Below, one piece after another: positions 36,981 to 46,682 of a stretch of 64,000 nucleotides of DNA. A model generated the notes under the pieces. It saw nothing but the letters and a program-made list of their open reading frames with translations. It searched no databases and was not told the origin of the DNA. Within the stretch, counting starts at the first letter, position 1, and each line of letters opens with the position of its first letter. Where the stretch lies: the NCBI GenBank assembly GCA_022508265.1, contig JAFLVP010000005.1, forward strand, positions 1 through 64,000. The letters run 5' to 3'. A program made the translations under genes and the position numbers. Source of the stretch: Clostridiales bacterium. GTDB lineage: Bacteria; Bacillota; Clostridia; Christensenellales; Borkfalkiaceae.

Positions 36981-39127
36981 AATTCAAGAGAAAACACTTA
37001 ATTATACTTTTAACGGCGCTGTTTGCCGTAGTTGTCTCATTATTTTTTGTTACTGCCTGTAAAAAGAAGGGCGGCGCCTCCGACGAGAAAGACGTATTTT
37101 TCTACAGTGTTGCGGAGGGCAGAGCAACCTTAACGAGATATACCGGCAAGAGTTCGGATATAGAAATTCCCGCAGAGTGGAACGGCTATCCCGTATCGGC
37201 TATCGGCAGCAGTGTGTTTTACGGGAAAACGAACCTTAAAAGCGTAAAAATTCCGTACAGTGTCATTTCAATCGGTAATTTTGCATTTCAGAGGTGTACA
37301 AATCTTGAAAGCGTAAATATTCCGTATACCGTAACGTCTATCGGCGAGTATGCATTCAATGAAACCGCGCTTAAAAGTATAGAAATTCCCGAAAGTGTTA
37401 CCGCTATCGGTAACGGACTGTTCAAAGACTGCGCAAACCTTAAAAGCATAGAAATCCACAGCGGCGTAACCTCAATTGAAAGTAGTGCGTTCTCAGGCTG
37501 TACAAGCCTTGGAAGTATAACCTTCGGCAAAAACAGCCAGCTGACCTCTATCGGCAGTAGTGCTTTTAAGGGCTGTACGACTCTTAAAAGCATAGAAATA
37601 CCCGACGGTGTAACTTCTATCGGATGGGTTGCGTTCGAAAGTTGTCAAAGTCTTAAAAGTTTGGTAATCCCCGAAAGCGTAACCTCTATCGGCAGGGCAA
37701 CACTCTATAAATGCAACAGTCTTGAAAGCCTCACAATGCCCTTTTTGGGCGAAACGGAGGATGACACTTCAAATGCGTACCTCGGCTTTACATTCGGCGC
37801 GTCTGACACGCAGTACAATTCAGACTACGTGCCGTCGTCTTTAAAAACCGTAAAAATCAAGCGAGGAACTTTCATCGACCACAGTGCGTTTTTACGTTGC
37901 GAAAACCTTGCAAGTATAACCCTCCCTAAAGATTTAACCTCTATCCGCAGTTCTGCGTTTTCAGGATGTTCAGGTCTTGAAAGCATAATTATTCCGAATA
38001 AAGTTACTTCAATAGACAGATATGCCTTTTCAGATTGCACAAGCCTCAAGAGCATTTCAATCCCCGAAAGCGTTAAATCAATCGATACTTACGCATTCGA
38101 CGGTTGCTCCGGTCTTGCGAGAATAGAGGTTTCGAACGGAAATAATGTCTATCACAGCGCAGGCAACTGTATAATAAAAACTGCCGACAAAGCTTTGATT
38201 ACGGGCTGTAAAAACAGTGTAATACCTGCGGACGGTAGCGTAACTTCAATAGGCGCTGCGGCGTTCACAGGTTGCACGGGACTTAAAAGTATAGAAATTC
38301 CCGACAGCGTAACTTCTATCCACTCCTGGGCATTCAACGGCTGCACGGGACTTGAAAGTATATCAGTTGCAAGCGGAAACGCCGTCTATCGCAGCGAAGG
38401 TAACTGTTTAATAGAAATGGCGTCTAATACCCTGATTGCAGGCTGTAAAACCAGCGTAATCCCTGCGGACGGCAGTGTAACCTCTATCGGCAAGTATGCG
38501 TTTAACGGCTGTTCTACGCTTACGGGCATAGAAATACCTGAATGTATCACGACTGTCGGTGATAGCGCGTTCAAAAATTGCACGGGTCTTAAAAGCGTTA
38601 CGTTCGGCGGAAACAGTCAGTTGATTTCTATGGGTATGTCAGCATTCAGCGGGTGTACAAGTTTAAAAAATATAACTATCCCCGACAGCATAACCTCGAT
38701 AAGCGACGGGGCGTTCAGCGACACCGGACTTGAAAGTATAATCATTCCCGACAGAGTAACCTCTATCGGTATGTCGGCGTTTGACAATTGCACAAGCCTT
38801 AAAAAAGTAACTCTCGGCAGCGGCGTGAAGTCAATCGATATGGCAGCGTTCTATTGCTGTACAAGCCTTAAAAGTATATATATTCCCGAAAGTGTAACTT
38901 CTATAGGCAAATATGCGTTCGAAGGGTGCAGAAGCCTTGAAGCTATTTATTATGGCGGAACTGCAAGTCAATGGTATGACGTATCAAGGGGAAGCAACAA
39001 TACCGAGCTCCTGTTTGCAACCCGCTACTATTACAGCGAAAGCTACCCGTTCGGCGGGGGGCAAGAGGGCAACTTCTGGCACTACGACGAGACCACGGGC
39101 GAAATCGTCATTTGGAAAAAGCAATAA
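36977..39127 (+). CDS. BspA-type leucine-rich repeat lipoprotein
   Basis: Lipobox VTAC; more than 15 units of AF.GCT.LKSIEIP..VTSIG. Confidence 0.93.
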   Translation: MKFKRKHLIILLTALFAVVVSLFFVTACKKKGGASDEKDVFFYSVAEGRATLTRYTGKSSDIEIPAEWNGYPVSAIGSSVFYGKTNLKSVKIPYSVISIGNFAFQRCTNLESVNIPYTVTSIGEYAFNETALKSIEIPESVTAIGNGLFKDCANLKSIEIHSGVTSIESSAFSGCTSLGSITFGKNSQLTSIGSSAFKGCTTLKSIEIPDGVTSIGWVAFESCQSLKSLVIPESVTSIGRATLYKCNSLESLTMPFLGETEDDTSNAYLGFTFGASDTQYNSDYVPSSLKTVKIKRGTFIDHSAFLRCENLASITLPKDLTSIRSSAFSGCSGLESIIIPNKVTSIDRYAFSDCTSLKSISIPESVKSIDTYAFDGCSGLARIEVSNGNNVYHSAGNCIIKTADKALITGCKNSVIPADGSVTSIGAAAFTGCTGLKSIEIPDSVTSIHSWAFNGCTGLESISVASGNAVYRSEGNCLIEMASNTLIAGCKTSVIPADGSVTSIGKYAFNGCSTLTGIEIPECITTVGDSAFKNCTGLKSVTFGGNSQLISMGMSAFSGCTSLKNITIPDSITSISDGAFSDTGLESIIIPDRVTSIGMSAFDNCTSLKKVTLGSGVKSIDMAAFYCCTSLKSIYIPESVTSIGKYAFEGCRSLEAIYYGGTASQWYDVSRGSNNTELLFATRYYYSESYPFGGGQEGNFWHYDETTGEIVIWKKQ

Positions 39128-39155
39128 GAACCTGAAATTAAAACCGTATACAATC

Positions 39156-39177
39156 CACCCCGCTTTTCGGCGGGGTG
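39156..39177 (+). terminator. hairpin after LRR gene
   Basis: CACCCCGC...GCGGGGTG, weak T tract. Confidence 0.5.
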
Positions 39178-39329
39178 TTCTGTTTATAAGGCGTCAAAAA
39201 GCGCGTAAATTCGATTTATTTCAATTTATTTCGAATAATGGGGACAATTAAAAGCATATATTTTACTACTTGAAATTTGTCGTGTTGTGTCAAATTATGA
39301 TATTTGACCGCCCGACTGCGGGGTAAAAT

Positions 39330-39587
39330 ATGTGGGATTATATAAGCGAGAGAGTAGTAAAGGAAGCCGAGTACATAATAGCACAAAACGCCACCGTGCG
39401 CGCCGCAGCTTTGCATTTTAACATATCCAAATCCACCGTTCACAAGGACGTGACGGAGAGGTTGCGCAGCATTGACGAGGAGCTCTTTGACAGGGTGCGC
39501 GAGGTTTTGAATAAAAACCTGTCCGAGCGGCACATACGCGGCGGAGAGGCGACGAAAAACAAATATAAGAAATGCGCGCGCGACTAA
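39330..39587 (+). CDS. spoIIID: sporulation transcriptional regulator SpoIIID
   Basis: TVRAAALHFNISKSTVHKDVTERL. Confidence 0.94.
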   Translation: MWDYISERVVKEAEYIIAQNATVRAAALHFNISKSTVHKDVTERLRSIDEELFDRVREVLNKNLSERHIRGGEATKNKYKKCARD

Positions 39588-39692
39588 TTTTTTTATTTTT
39601 TAGCAAAAATTGTGCGCTCATAAATTTGCACAAGAAAAAAATTTTATGATATAATCATAATCAGCGAAATATACGGTCATACGGAACAGATA

Positions 39693-42617
39693 ATGCATAA
39701 ACTCTTGGGCATAGACGTCGGCTCAACCACGGTCAAGGCGGCGGTTATCGACGAAAACGACAACATAATATACAAGTCCTACGTCAGGCACTATTCCAAA
39801 GTCAAGGAAACCGTACTTGCCGAGCTGAACGAAGTAAAAAAGCTCGGCGGCGAGTTTTCGGTGTGCATTACGGGAAGTGCGGGGCTCGGACTTTCACAGC
39901 GCAGCGGCGTAAATTTCGTTCAGGAAGTGCAGGCTGCGTTTATTGCTATACGAAAATATTACCCTCAAACGGATGCGGCGATAGAGCTCGGCGGCGAGGA
40001 CGCAAAAATTATATTCGTCACGGGCGGAACCGAACAGCGCATGAACGGCAGCTGTGCGGGTGGAACGGGTGCGTTCATAGACCAGATGGCTACCCTTTTG
40101 AATATCTCCGTTTCCGAGATGGACGAGTATGCGTTGCGTGCAAAAAAGACCTATCCCATAGCCTCGCGCTGCGGCGTATTTGCGAAGTCGGATATCCAGC
40201 CCCTTTTAAATCAGGGCGCGAAAAAGGAAGACATTTCGGCGTCCATTTTTCAGGCTGTCGTCGATCAGACGGTATCGGGACTTGCGCAGGGCAGAAGAAT
40301 TAAGGGCAACGTCCTCTTTTTGGGCGGACCTCTGCACTTTTTAAAGGGACTGCGAAAGGCCTTCGTCACCACCTTAAAGCTTGACGACGAGAGCGCAATT
40401 TTCCCCGAAAACGCACCCTGCTTTATGGCAATAGGCGCGGCGCTGTATTCAAACAGCTTCGGGACGGAGTCCATAGAAGGAATTATCGAGAGAATATCTT
40501 CTGCCAAATCCAGCGACGAAATAATTACGGGCAAGCCCCTCTTTTCAAGCAGGGAGGAATATTCCGAATTCGTCAAAAGACACAGAGCTACCGACCTCAA
40601 ATTTGCGGACATTGCAACCTACAAGGGGGACGCATATTTGGGAATTGACTCGGGTTCTACGACAACCAAGCTTATGCTTATTACCGGGGACTGTCGGATT
40701 TTGTGGTCGCACTATCAGACGAACAACGGTCAGCCCCTCGATATAGTCGTCAAAAAGCTCAATGAACTCTATCAGCTTCTCCAAGACAGAATTAAAATAC
40801 GCGCCGCGGCGGTAACGGGCTACGGCGAGGATTTAATAAAGAACGCAATAAAAGCCGACTTCGGAATAGTTGAAACGGTTGCGCACTTCAAGGCGGCTTT
40901 GCACTTCAATCCCAAGGTCGATTTCATTATCGATATCGGCGGGCAGGACATAAAGTGCTTCAAGATTAAAAACGGCGCAATCGACTCCATAATGCTCAAC
41001 GAGGCATGCTCGTCGGGCTGCGGTTCGTTCATTCAGACCTTTGCCCGCGCAATGGGTATGGAGATAAACAAGTTTGCCGAGAAGGGACTGTATGCACAGC
41101 ACCCCGTAGAGCTCGGCTCGCGCTGCACTGTATTTATGAACAGCGCCGTAAAGCAGGCGCAGAAAGAGGGTGCAACGGTGGACGATATTTCGGCGGGTCT
41201 GTCCGCGTCTATCGTCAAAAACGCAATTTACAAGGTTATCCGTGCAACGAGCGCGGACGAACTCGGCAAAAACATAGTCGTTCAGGGCGGAACGTTCTTA
41301 AACGACGCCGTTTTGCGCTCCTTTGAAATGGAGACGGGCAAAGAGGTAGTAAGGCCGGGAATTGCAGGGCTAATGGGCGCATTCGGCGCGGCGCTCTATG
41401 CAAAGGAAAACATAAAGGGCGAAAGCACTGTTGCTACGGCGGATGAGCTCAAAGAGTTCACTTATACCGCGCAGGGCGCAAATTGCGGCGGCTGTACCTC
41501 CAAATGCCATATAAATATCATAAGATTCAGCGACGGCAGAAAATATATTTCGGGCAACAAGTGCGAGAAGGGTGCGGGCAAAAAGATTGCCTCCAACCAC
41601 CTCGATATATACGCCTTTAAGCAGGCGAGGCTTCACGACTCTATCCACGGCGCAACTCATACGGCGCCCCGCGGAAAGGTGGGGCTTCCCCTTCAGCTTG
41701 GTATGTACGAACAGCTTCCCCTCTGGGCGGGCTTCTTTGAAAAACTCGGGTTTGAAGTCGTACTATCGGACAAATCGACGAGGGATTTGTACTTTAAGGG
41801 TCAGCACACCGTCGCGTCCGACACGGCTTGCTATCCCGCCAAACTTATGCACGGGCATATCGAAAGTCTTTTAGACAAGGGTGTGGACTTTATTTTCCTG
41901 CCCTGCGAGAGCTATAACATAGACGAGCACTGCTCGGTAAATCACTTCAACTGCCCCGTCGTTGCATACTATTCCGAGCTTTTGAAAGCCAACAACGAGC
42001 GGCTTACAGACTCAAGCTTTTTAATGCCCTACATAGATTTGAATATGCGCGCTTCAACCGTGAAAAAATTGCGCGCGGCGCTCTCCGAATACAATTTCAA
42101 AAAGAACCAAATCGACGAGGCGCTTGACGAGGGCTTTGAAAGGCTTAAATCCTATAAAGAGGACGTCGCGGCAAAGACGGACGAAATTTTATGGAAAGCC
42201 GAACAGGAAGAAAAGCAGGTAATAGTGCTCGCCGGCAGACCCTATCATCTCGACCCCGAAATAAATCACGATATAAACAAAATTTTGACCTCGCTCGGCT
42301 TTGCCGTTCTCTCGGAGGACGGCGTGAGTGAAAAGGGCGCAAAGGTCAAAGTCAACGTATTAAATCAGTGGACGTACCACTCGCGACTGTATCGTGCGGC
42401 GGACTTCGTTTCTCACAGAAATAACGTAAATCTCGTTCAGCTCGTATCGTTCGGCTGCGGACTCGACGCAATTACGGCGGACGAGGTTCGCGCAATATTA
42501 GAGAAAAACGGCAAACTCTATACGCAGATAAAGATAGACGAAATCAACAATTCTGGCGTTGTTAAAATAAGACTTCGGAGTATGCTTGCGGCAATACAAG
42601 AGGCAAGCGGCAAGTGA
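39693..42617 (+). CDS. 2-hydroxyacyl-CoA dehydratase activase-like protein, tandem ASKHA domains plus C-terminal extension
   Basis: LGIDVGSTTVKAAVID and LGIDSGSTTTKLMLI; GGEDAKI / GGQDIKC. Confidence 0.92.
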   Translation: MHKLLGIDVGSTTVKAAVIDENDNIIYKSYVRHYSKVKETVLAELNEVKKLGGEFSVCITGSAGLGLSQRSGVNFVQEVQAAFIAIRKYYPQTDAAIELGGEDAKIIFVTGGTEQRMNGSCAGGTGAFIDQMATLLNISVSEMDEYALRAKKTYPIASRCGVFAKSDIQPLLNQGAKKEDISASIFQAVVDQTVSGLAQGRRIKGNVLFLGGPLHFLKGLRKAFVTTLKLDDESAIFPENAPCFMAIGAALYSNSFGTESIEGIIERISSAKSSDEIITGKPLFSSREEYSEFVKRHRATDLKFADIATYKGDAYLGIDSGSTTTKLMLITGDCRILWSHYQTNNGQPLDIVVKKLNELYQLLQDRIKIRAAAVTGYGEDLIKNAIKADFGIVETVAHFKAALHFNPKVDFIIDIGGQDIKCFKIKNGAIDSIMLNEACSSGCGSFIQTFARAMGMEINKFAEKGLYAQHPVELGSRCTVFMNSAVKQAQKEGATVDDISAGLSASIVKNAIYKVIRATSADELGKNIVVQGGTFLNDAVLRSFEMETGKEVVRPGIAGLMGAFGAALYAKENIKGESTVATADELKEFTYTAQGANCGGCTSKCHINIIRFSDGRKYISGNKCEKGAGKKIASNHLDIYAFKQARLHDSIHGATHTAPRGKVGLPLQLGMYEQLPLWAGFFEKLGFEVVLSDKSTRDLYFKGQHTVASDTACYPAKLMHGHIESLLDKGVDFIFLPCESYNIDEHCSVNHFNCPVVAYYSELLKANNERLTDSSFLMPYIDLNMRASTVKKLRAALSEYNFKKNQIDEALDEGFERLKSYKEDVAAKTDEILWKAEQEEKQVIVLAGRPYHLDPEINHDINKILTSLGFAVLSEDGVSEKGAKVKVNVLNQWTYHSRLYRAADFVSHRNNVNLVQLVSFGCGLDAITADEVRAILEKNGKLYTQIKIDEINNSGVVKIRLRSMLAAIQEASGK

Positions 42618-43873
42618 TGGAAGAAAAGTTTACAGACTATACAACTGAATACCCCAAGTGGGACAAGCAGATGAAGAGCACGCACAAAATTCTCGTGCCC
42701 GATATGCTTCCCTATCACTTCCTTATAATAGAGAAAGTGCTCCGTGATGAGGGCTACGACGTAGAAATTCTCAAAAACGACGGGCGCGCGGTCATCGACG
42801 AGGGGCTTAAACACGTCAACAACGACACCTGCTACCCCTGTCTTTGCGTGGTGGGACAGTATATCGACGCCTTGAAGAGCGGAAAATACGACCCCGAGCA
42901 CACCGCACTTTTAATCTCGCAGTCCGGAGGCGGTTGCCGTGCATCTAACTACGTCTCGCTCATAAGAAAGGCTATAAAGAGCGAATTTCCCAAGGTACCC
43001 GTAGTCTCTATAAACTTCTCGGGACTTGAGAAGGACAGCTCGCTTAAAATAGGTGTAAAGCTGTTTTTAAAGCTTTTATACGCAATACTCTACGGCGACG
43101 CCGTGATGTGGTGTTACAATCAGACCAAGCCCTACGAAACTAAAGAGGGCGCAGCCGACGAGGCAAGGAATAAGGCGGTCGACTTTGCCGTAAACAAATT
43201 CGTAAAGGGCGGATATAAAAATTATAAGAAGATAACCAAAGAAATTATAAAGATTTTCGCCTCGGTAGAGCGCAGTAAAGAAAAGAAAGCAAAGGTGGGG
43301 ATTGTAGGCGAAATTTACGTAAAATATTCCTATCTTGGCAACAACAATCTTGAAAAATTCCTGCTTTCGGAAAATTGCGAACCCGTTGTGCCCGCGCTCT
43401 TGGACTTCGTCTTGTACTGTATAGTCAACGTTATAAACGACGGCGATTTCTACGGTATAAATAAATTTACCGCCTCGATTTACAGATTTGTCTACAGAAT
43501 AATTCACAAAATGCAGAAAAAAATCATAAGGATTTTTGAAGAGGACGGAAACTTCGAACCCGTACACGACTTCGAGCATCTCCGCGCCTGCGCCGACAAG
43601 GTAATAAATCAGGGCGTGAAAATGGGCGAGGGCTGGCTTATTCCCGCGGAAATGGCTGCGCTTGCCGAAACGGGTGTCAAGAATATAGTGTGTGCCCAAC
43701 CCTTCGGGTGCCTTCCCAACCATATTGCGGGCAAGGGCTGCGTGCGTACTCTAAAAAACATTTACGAGGACGAAAATATCGTCGCCGTCGACTACGACCC
43801 GTCTGCAACCCGAGTAAATCAGGAAAACCGCATAAAACTAATGCTCGCCACGGCAAAAGAAAATCTGAATTAA
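42617..43873 (+). CDS. 2-hydroxyacyl-CoA dehydratase subunit-like (HgdB-like) protein
   Basis: NNDTCYPCLCVVGQYIDAL, QPFGCLPNHIAGKG; overlaps activase end. Confidence 0.82.
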   Translation: MEEKFTDYTTEYPKWDKQMKSTHKILVPDMLPYHFLIIEKVLRDEGYDVEILKNDGRAVIDEGLKHVNNDTCYPCLCVVGQYIDALKSGKYDPEHTALLISQSGGGCRASNYVSLIRKAIKSEFPKVPVVSINFSGLEKDSSLKIGVKLFLKLLYAILYGDAVMWCYNQTKPYETKEGAADEARNKAVDFAVNKFVKGGYKNYKKITKEIIKIFASVERSKEKKAKVGIVGEIYVKYSYLGNNNLEKFLLSENCEPVVPALLDFVLYCIVNVINDGDFYGINKFTASIYRFVYRIIHKMQKKIIRIFEEDGNFEPVHDFEHLRACADKVINQGVKMGEGWLIPAEMAALAETGVKNIVCAQPFGCLPNHIAGKGCVRTLKNIYEDENIVAVDYDPSATRVNQENRIKLMLATAKENLN

Positions 43874-43901
43874 AAAACCCGACGCTTTGCGTCGGGTTTT
43901 T
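43874..43901. terminator. bidirectional terminator
   Basis: AAACCCGACGC-TTT-GCGTCGGGTTT. Confidence 0.85.
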
Positions 43902-43904
43902 AAT

Positions 43905-44438
43905 TTATTTAATTATATGAACGGTTTCGTTAAAATCTCTGCGGGTTTTCTCTCTTACGGGATAGCCCTCTTTTTTATGCCCCAAAGCTATGACAAGGGG
44001 GAAGGAAGTCCCGTCGGGCAAATTCAAAAATTTTGCAATTCCGCTCTCGTCGCGAAGCCCTACAATGCAGGTCTGAATATCCATATCCTCCGCGGCAAGC
44101 GCAATATACGCCGCAAGTATGCCTACATCATTGCCTATAAACGGCGCGTTTGTTACCGTTCTTTCGCCGCGGGTAACCGCAAATGGTTTTCTTGCCTCGA
44201 TAACTATAAACGCGGGGCAGTTGCTCGCCCACGAGTTCGCACCCTTTACCTGCACGAGCGGGCAAAAAAGCTTTGCCTTTTCTCCGCAGATTGCGTACAA
44301 ATTATAAGGCTGCGCGTTGATAGCCGACGGCGCAAGAATTGCAAGACGGCAAATCTCTTTAAGCTCGTCTTCTGTAATTTCTTTGTCAGAGTAGTCGCGC
44401 GTGGACTGTCTTTTTAAGAACAATTCTTCTAAATTCAT
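43905..44438 (-). CDS. nitroreductase family protein
   Basis: RQSTRDYSDKEITEDEL, APSAINAQPYNLYA. Confidence 0.92.
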   Translation of the reverse strand: MNLEELFLKRQSTRDYSDKEITEDELKEICRLAILAPSAINAQPYNLYAICGEKAKLFCPLVQVKGANSWASNCPAFIVIEARKPFAVTRGERTVTNAPFIGNDVGILAAYIALAAEDMDIQTCIVGLRDESGIAKFLNLPDGTSFPLVIALGHKKEGYPVREKTRRDFNETVHIIK

Positions 44439-44487
44439 AAAATTTATACCTTTAAAATTACGGCGGTATTTTAGCCGCCGTTAATAA

Positions 44488-46473
44488 TTATTTTTTAGAT
44501 TTGGCTTTATTTATAGAGCGTTTTGCGGCTTCCGCAACGTTTTCCTTCGTGAAACCGTAATGCTCGAAAAGCTTCTCTGCGGGAGCGGACGAGCCGAACG
44601 AGTTCATTGCAACTATCTCGCCGCAGTCGCCGCTGTATTTGTACCAGGAGTAGTGCGAACCCGCCTCAACGCATACGCGCGCCTTTATATCCTTGGGCAG
44701 AACGTGTTCCTTATATTCGTCCGTCTGTTTTTCGAATTCTTCGATGCAGGGCATTGAAACAACGCGTGCCTTAATGCCTTCGTCTGCAAGCAGCTTCTGC
44801 GCACCTGTGCATATGTCCACTTCCGAACCCGTACCCATTAAAATCACGTCGGGAGTTCCAATGCAGTCGGAGAGGATATATCCGCCCGCAACTGCGTGCA
44901 AGCCCGAATTTTCGTGCTGATTGAGACTATGCCTTGAAAGAATAATCGCAGTGGGCGAGTTTTGAGTAAACGCGGAAACGAACGCCGCTATCGTCTCTTT
45001 GCCGTCGCAGGGGCGAAAAACCTTGATATTGGGAATAGAGCGCAGGGCAATCAAGTGCTCCATAGGCTGATGAGAGGGTCCGTCCTCGCCGACGCCTATC
45101 GAGTCGTGCGTCAAAACGTACAGGACGGGGATATTCATAAGCGCGCTTATTCTCATACCGCCCTTCATATAGTCGGTAAACGAAAAGAAGGTAGAGCAAG
45201 CTATTTTGAGTCCGCCGTGAAGCTGTATTCCGTTGGAGATAGCCGCCATAGCGTGTTCGCGCACGCCGAACCTTATATTGCAGCCCGCCCTGTAATCGGG
45301 GGCAAAGTAGCCCTTGTTTTTAAGTTCGGTCTTGGTGGAGGGAGCAAGGTCGGCAGAGCCCGACATTAAATTGGGCATAAGTTTTGCAATTTCGTTTAAA
45401 ATCTTGCCGCCGCTCGAGCGGGTTGCCTCGGGAGCAGAGAAATCGAAATTTTTAAAGAACTCCGTAAAATCTATTTCGTAGCCCTTCATAAAGCTCTCGT
45501 ATTTTTTCGCAAGCTCGGGATACACTCTCTGATAGCGCGCAAAAAGGGCGTTCCACTTTTCCTCTGCTTTAAGCTTATTCTCCGCAATTTCAAGGCAGTG
45601 CTTTTTAACGTCCTCGGGAACCTCGAAGGGCTCTTCCGTCCAGCCGAGGTTGCGCTTTGTCCTCTTAAGATTTTCCTCGCCCAAGGGCGCGCCGTGTATG
45701 CTCGCCTTATCCGCAAGGGGAGAGCCGTAGCCTATGTGCGTAGTGCAGATAATAACGGAGGGGCGGCTTAAATCCTGTTTAGCCCTTTCGATTGCAAGCT
45801 TTAAAACCGTTAAATCGTTCGCGTCGGGAACGCGGATAACCTGCCAGCCCTGTGCCGCAAAGCGGGTTGCGGGGTCCTCGGTAAAGGCGGTGGAGATATC
45901 CCCCTCAATAGTGATACTGTTTCTATCGTATAATAATATGAGTTTTCCAAGCTTTTGCGTTCCCGCAAAGGAGCAAGCCTCGTAGCTTATACCCTCTTCA
46001 AGACAGCCGTCGCCGCACAAAACGTAGGTGTAGTGGTCTACGACGTTGTAGTTGGGTCTGTTGAAAATCGAAGCGAGATGAGCTTCGGCAACCGCAAAGC
46101 CGACTGCGGTTGCAAGTCCCTGCCCGAGAAGTCCGGTACTCGTTTCAACGCCGTCTGTAACTCCGTATTCGGGGTGTCCGGGGGTCTTTGAACCGAACTG
46201 ACGGAAATTCATCAAGTCCTCTTTCGTGACGTTGTAGCCAAAGAGATGCAAGAGGGAATAGAGGAGCATAGACCCGTGCCCCGCAGAGAGAATAAATCTG
46301 TCCCTGTTATCCCAATGGGGATTTTTGTAGCTGAAATTTAAAAAATCAGCAAAAACCTCGTAGCCAATCGGCGCCGCACCGAGGCACATGCCGGGGTGTC
46401 CCGATTTGGCACGTTCAACGGCTTCGGCAGACAAAATTCTTACCGCATTTACGCATTTGTTTTGAATTGTCAT
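44488..46473 (-). CDS. tkt: transketolase
   Basis: SGHPGMCLGAAPIGYEV, CGDGCLEEGISYEACSFAG, THDSIGVGEDGPSHQP. Confidence 0.97.
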   Translation of the reverse strand: MTIQNKCVNAVRILSAEAVERAKSGHPGMCLGAAPIGYEVFADFLNFSYKNPHWDNRDRFILSAGHGSMLLYSLLHLFGYNVTKEDLMNFRQFGSKTPGHPEYGVTDGVETSTGLLGQGLATAVGFAVAEAHLASIFNRPNYNVVDHYTYVLCGDGCLEEGISYEACSFAGTQKLGKLILLYDRNSITIEGDISTAFTEDPATRFAAQGWQVIRVPDANDLTVLKLAIERAKQDLSRPSVIICTTHIGYGSPLADKASIHGAPLGEENLKRTKRNLGWTEEPFEVPEDVKKHCLEIAENKLKAEEKWNALFARYQRVYPELAKKYESFMKGYEIDFTEFFKNFDFSAPEATRSSGGKILNEIAKLMPNLMSGSADLAPSTKTELKNKGYFAPDYRAGCNIRFGVREHAMAAISNGIQLHGGLKIACSTFFSFTDYMKGGMRISALMNIPVLYVLTHDSIGVGEDGPSHQPMEHLIALRSIPNIKVFRPCDGKETIAAFVSAFTQNSPTAIILSRHSLNQHENSGLHAVAGGYILSDCIGTPDVILMGTGSEVDICTGAQKLLADEGIKARVVSMPCIEEFEKQTDEYKEHVLPKDIKARVCVEAGSHYSWYKYSGDCGEIVAMNSFGSSAPAEKLFEHYGFTKENVAEAAKRSINKAKSKK

Positions 46474-46682
46474 CTCTATACTCCTTCTTTAATTATATTT
46501 TGCAATAATGTATGAAGTAATTTTACAATATTTTGGCACTTTTTACAAGTGTTTGACGGGATTTGTTTAAATTTTTGAAGTAGGAAAAATAAATAACGCA
46601 TAAAAAAGCAAGCTAAAATTATTTGTTTTTGGCGCCGATTGTGCTATAATTATACGGCAATACAAAATCAATGGAGTAAATT

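Noticed and set aside
37200-38950. CRISPR-like periodicity
   Set aside because: Periodicity is protein-coding LRR repeats in frame, not identical repeats with unique spacers; no CRISPR array or cas genes seen in the window.
39233-39249. GAATAATGGGGACAATT resembling the motif core
   Set aside because: Core mismatch and ATA at the wrong spacing.
45285-45300. TGTAATCGGGGGCAAAG resembling the motif core
   Set aside because: Lacks AATT and ATA at -7 to -5.
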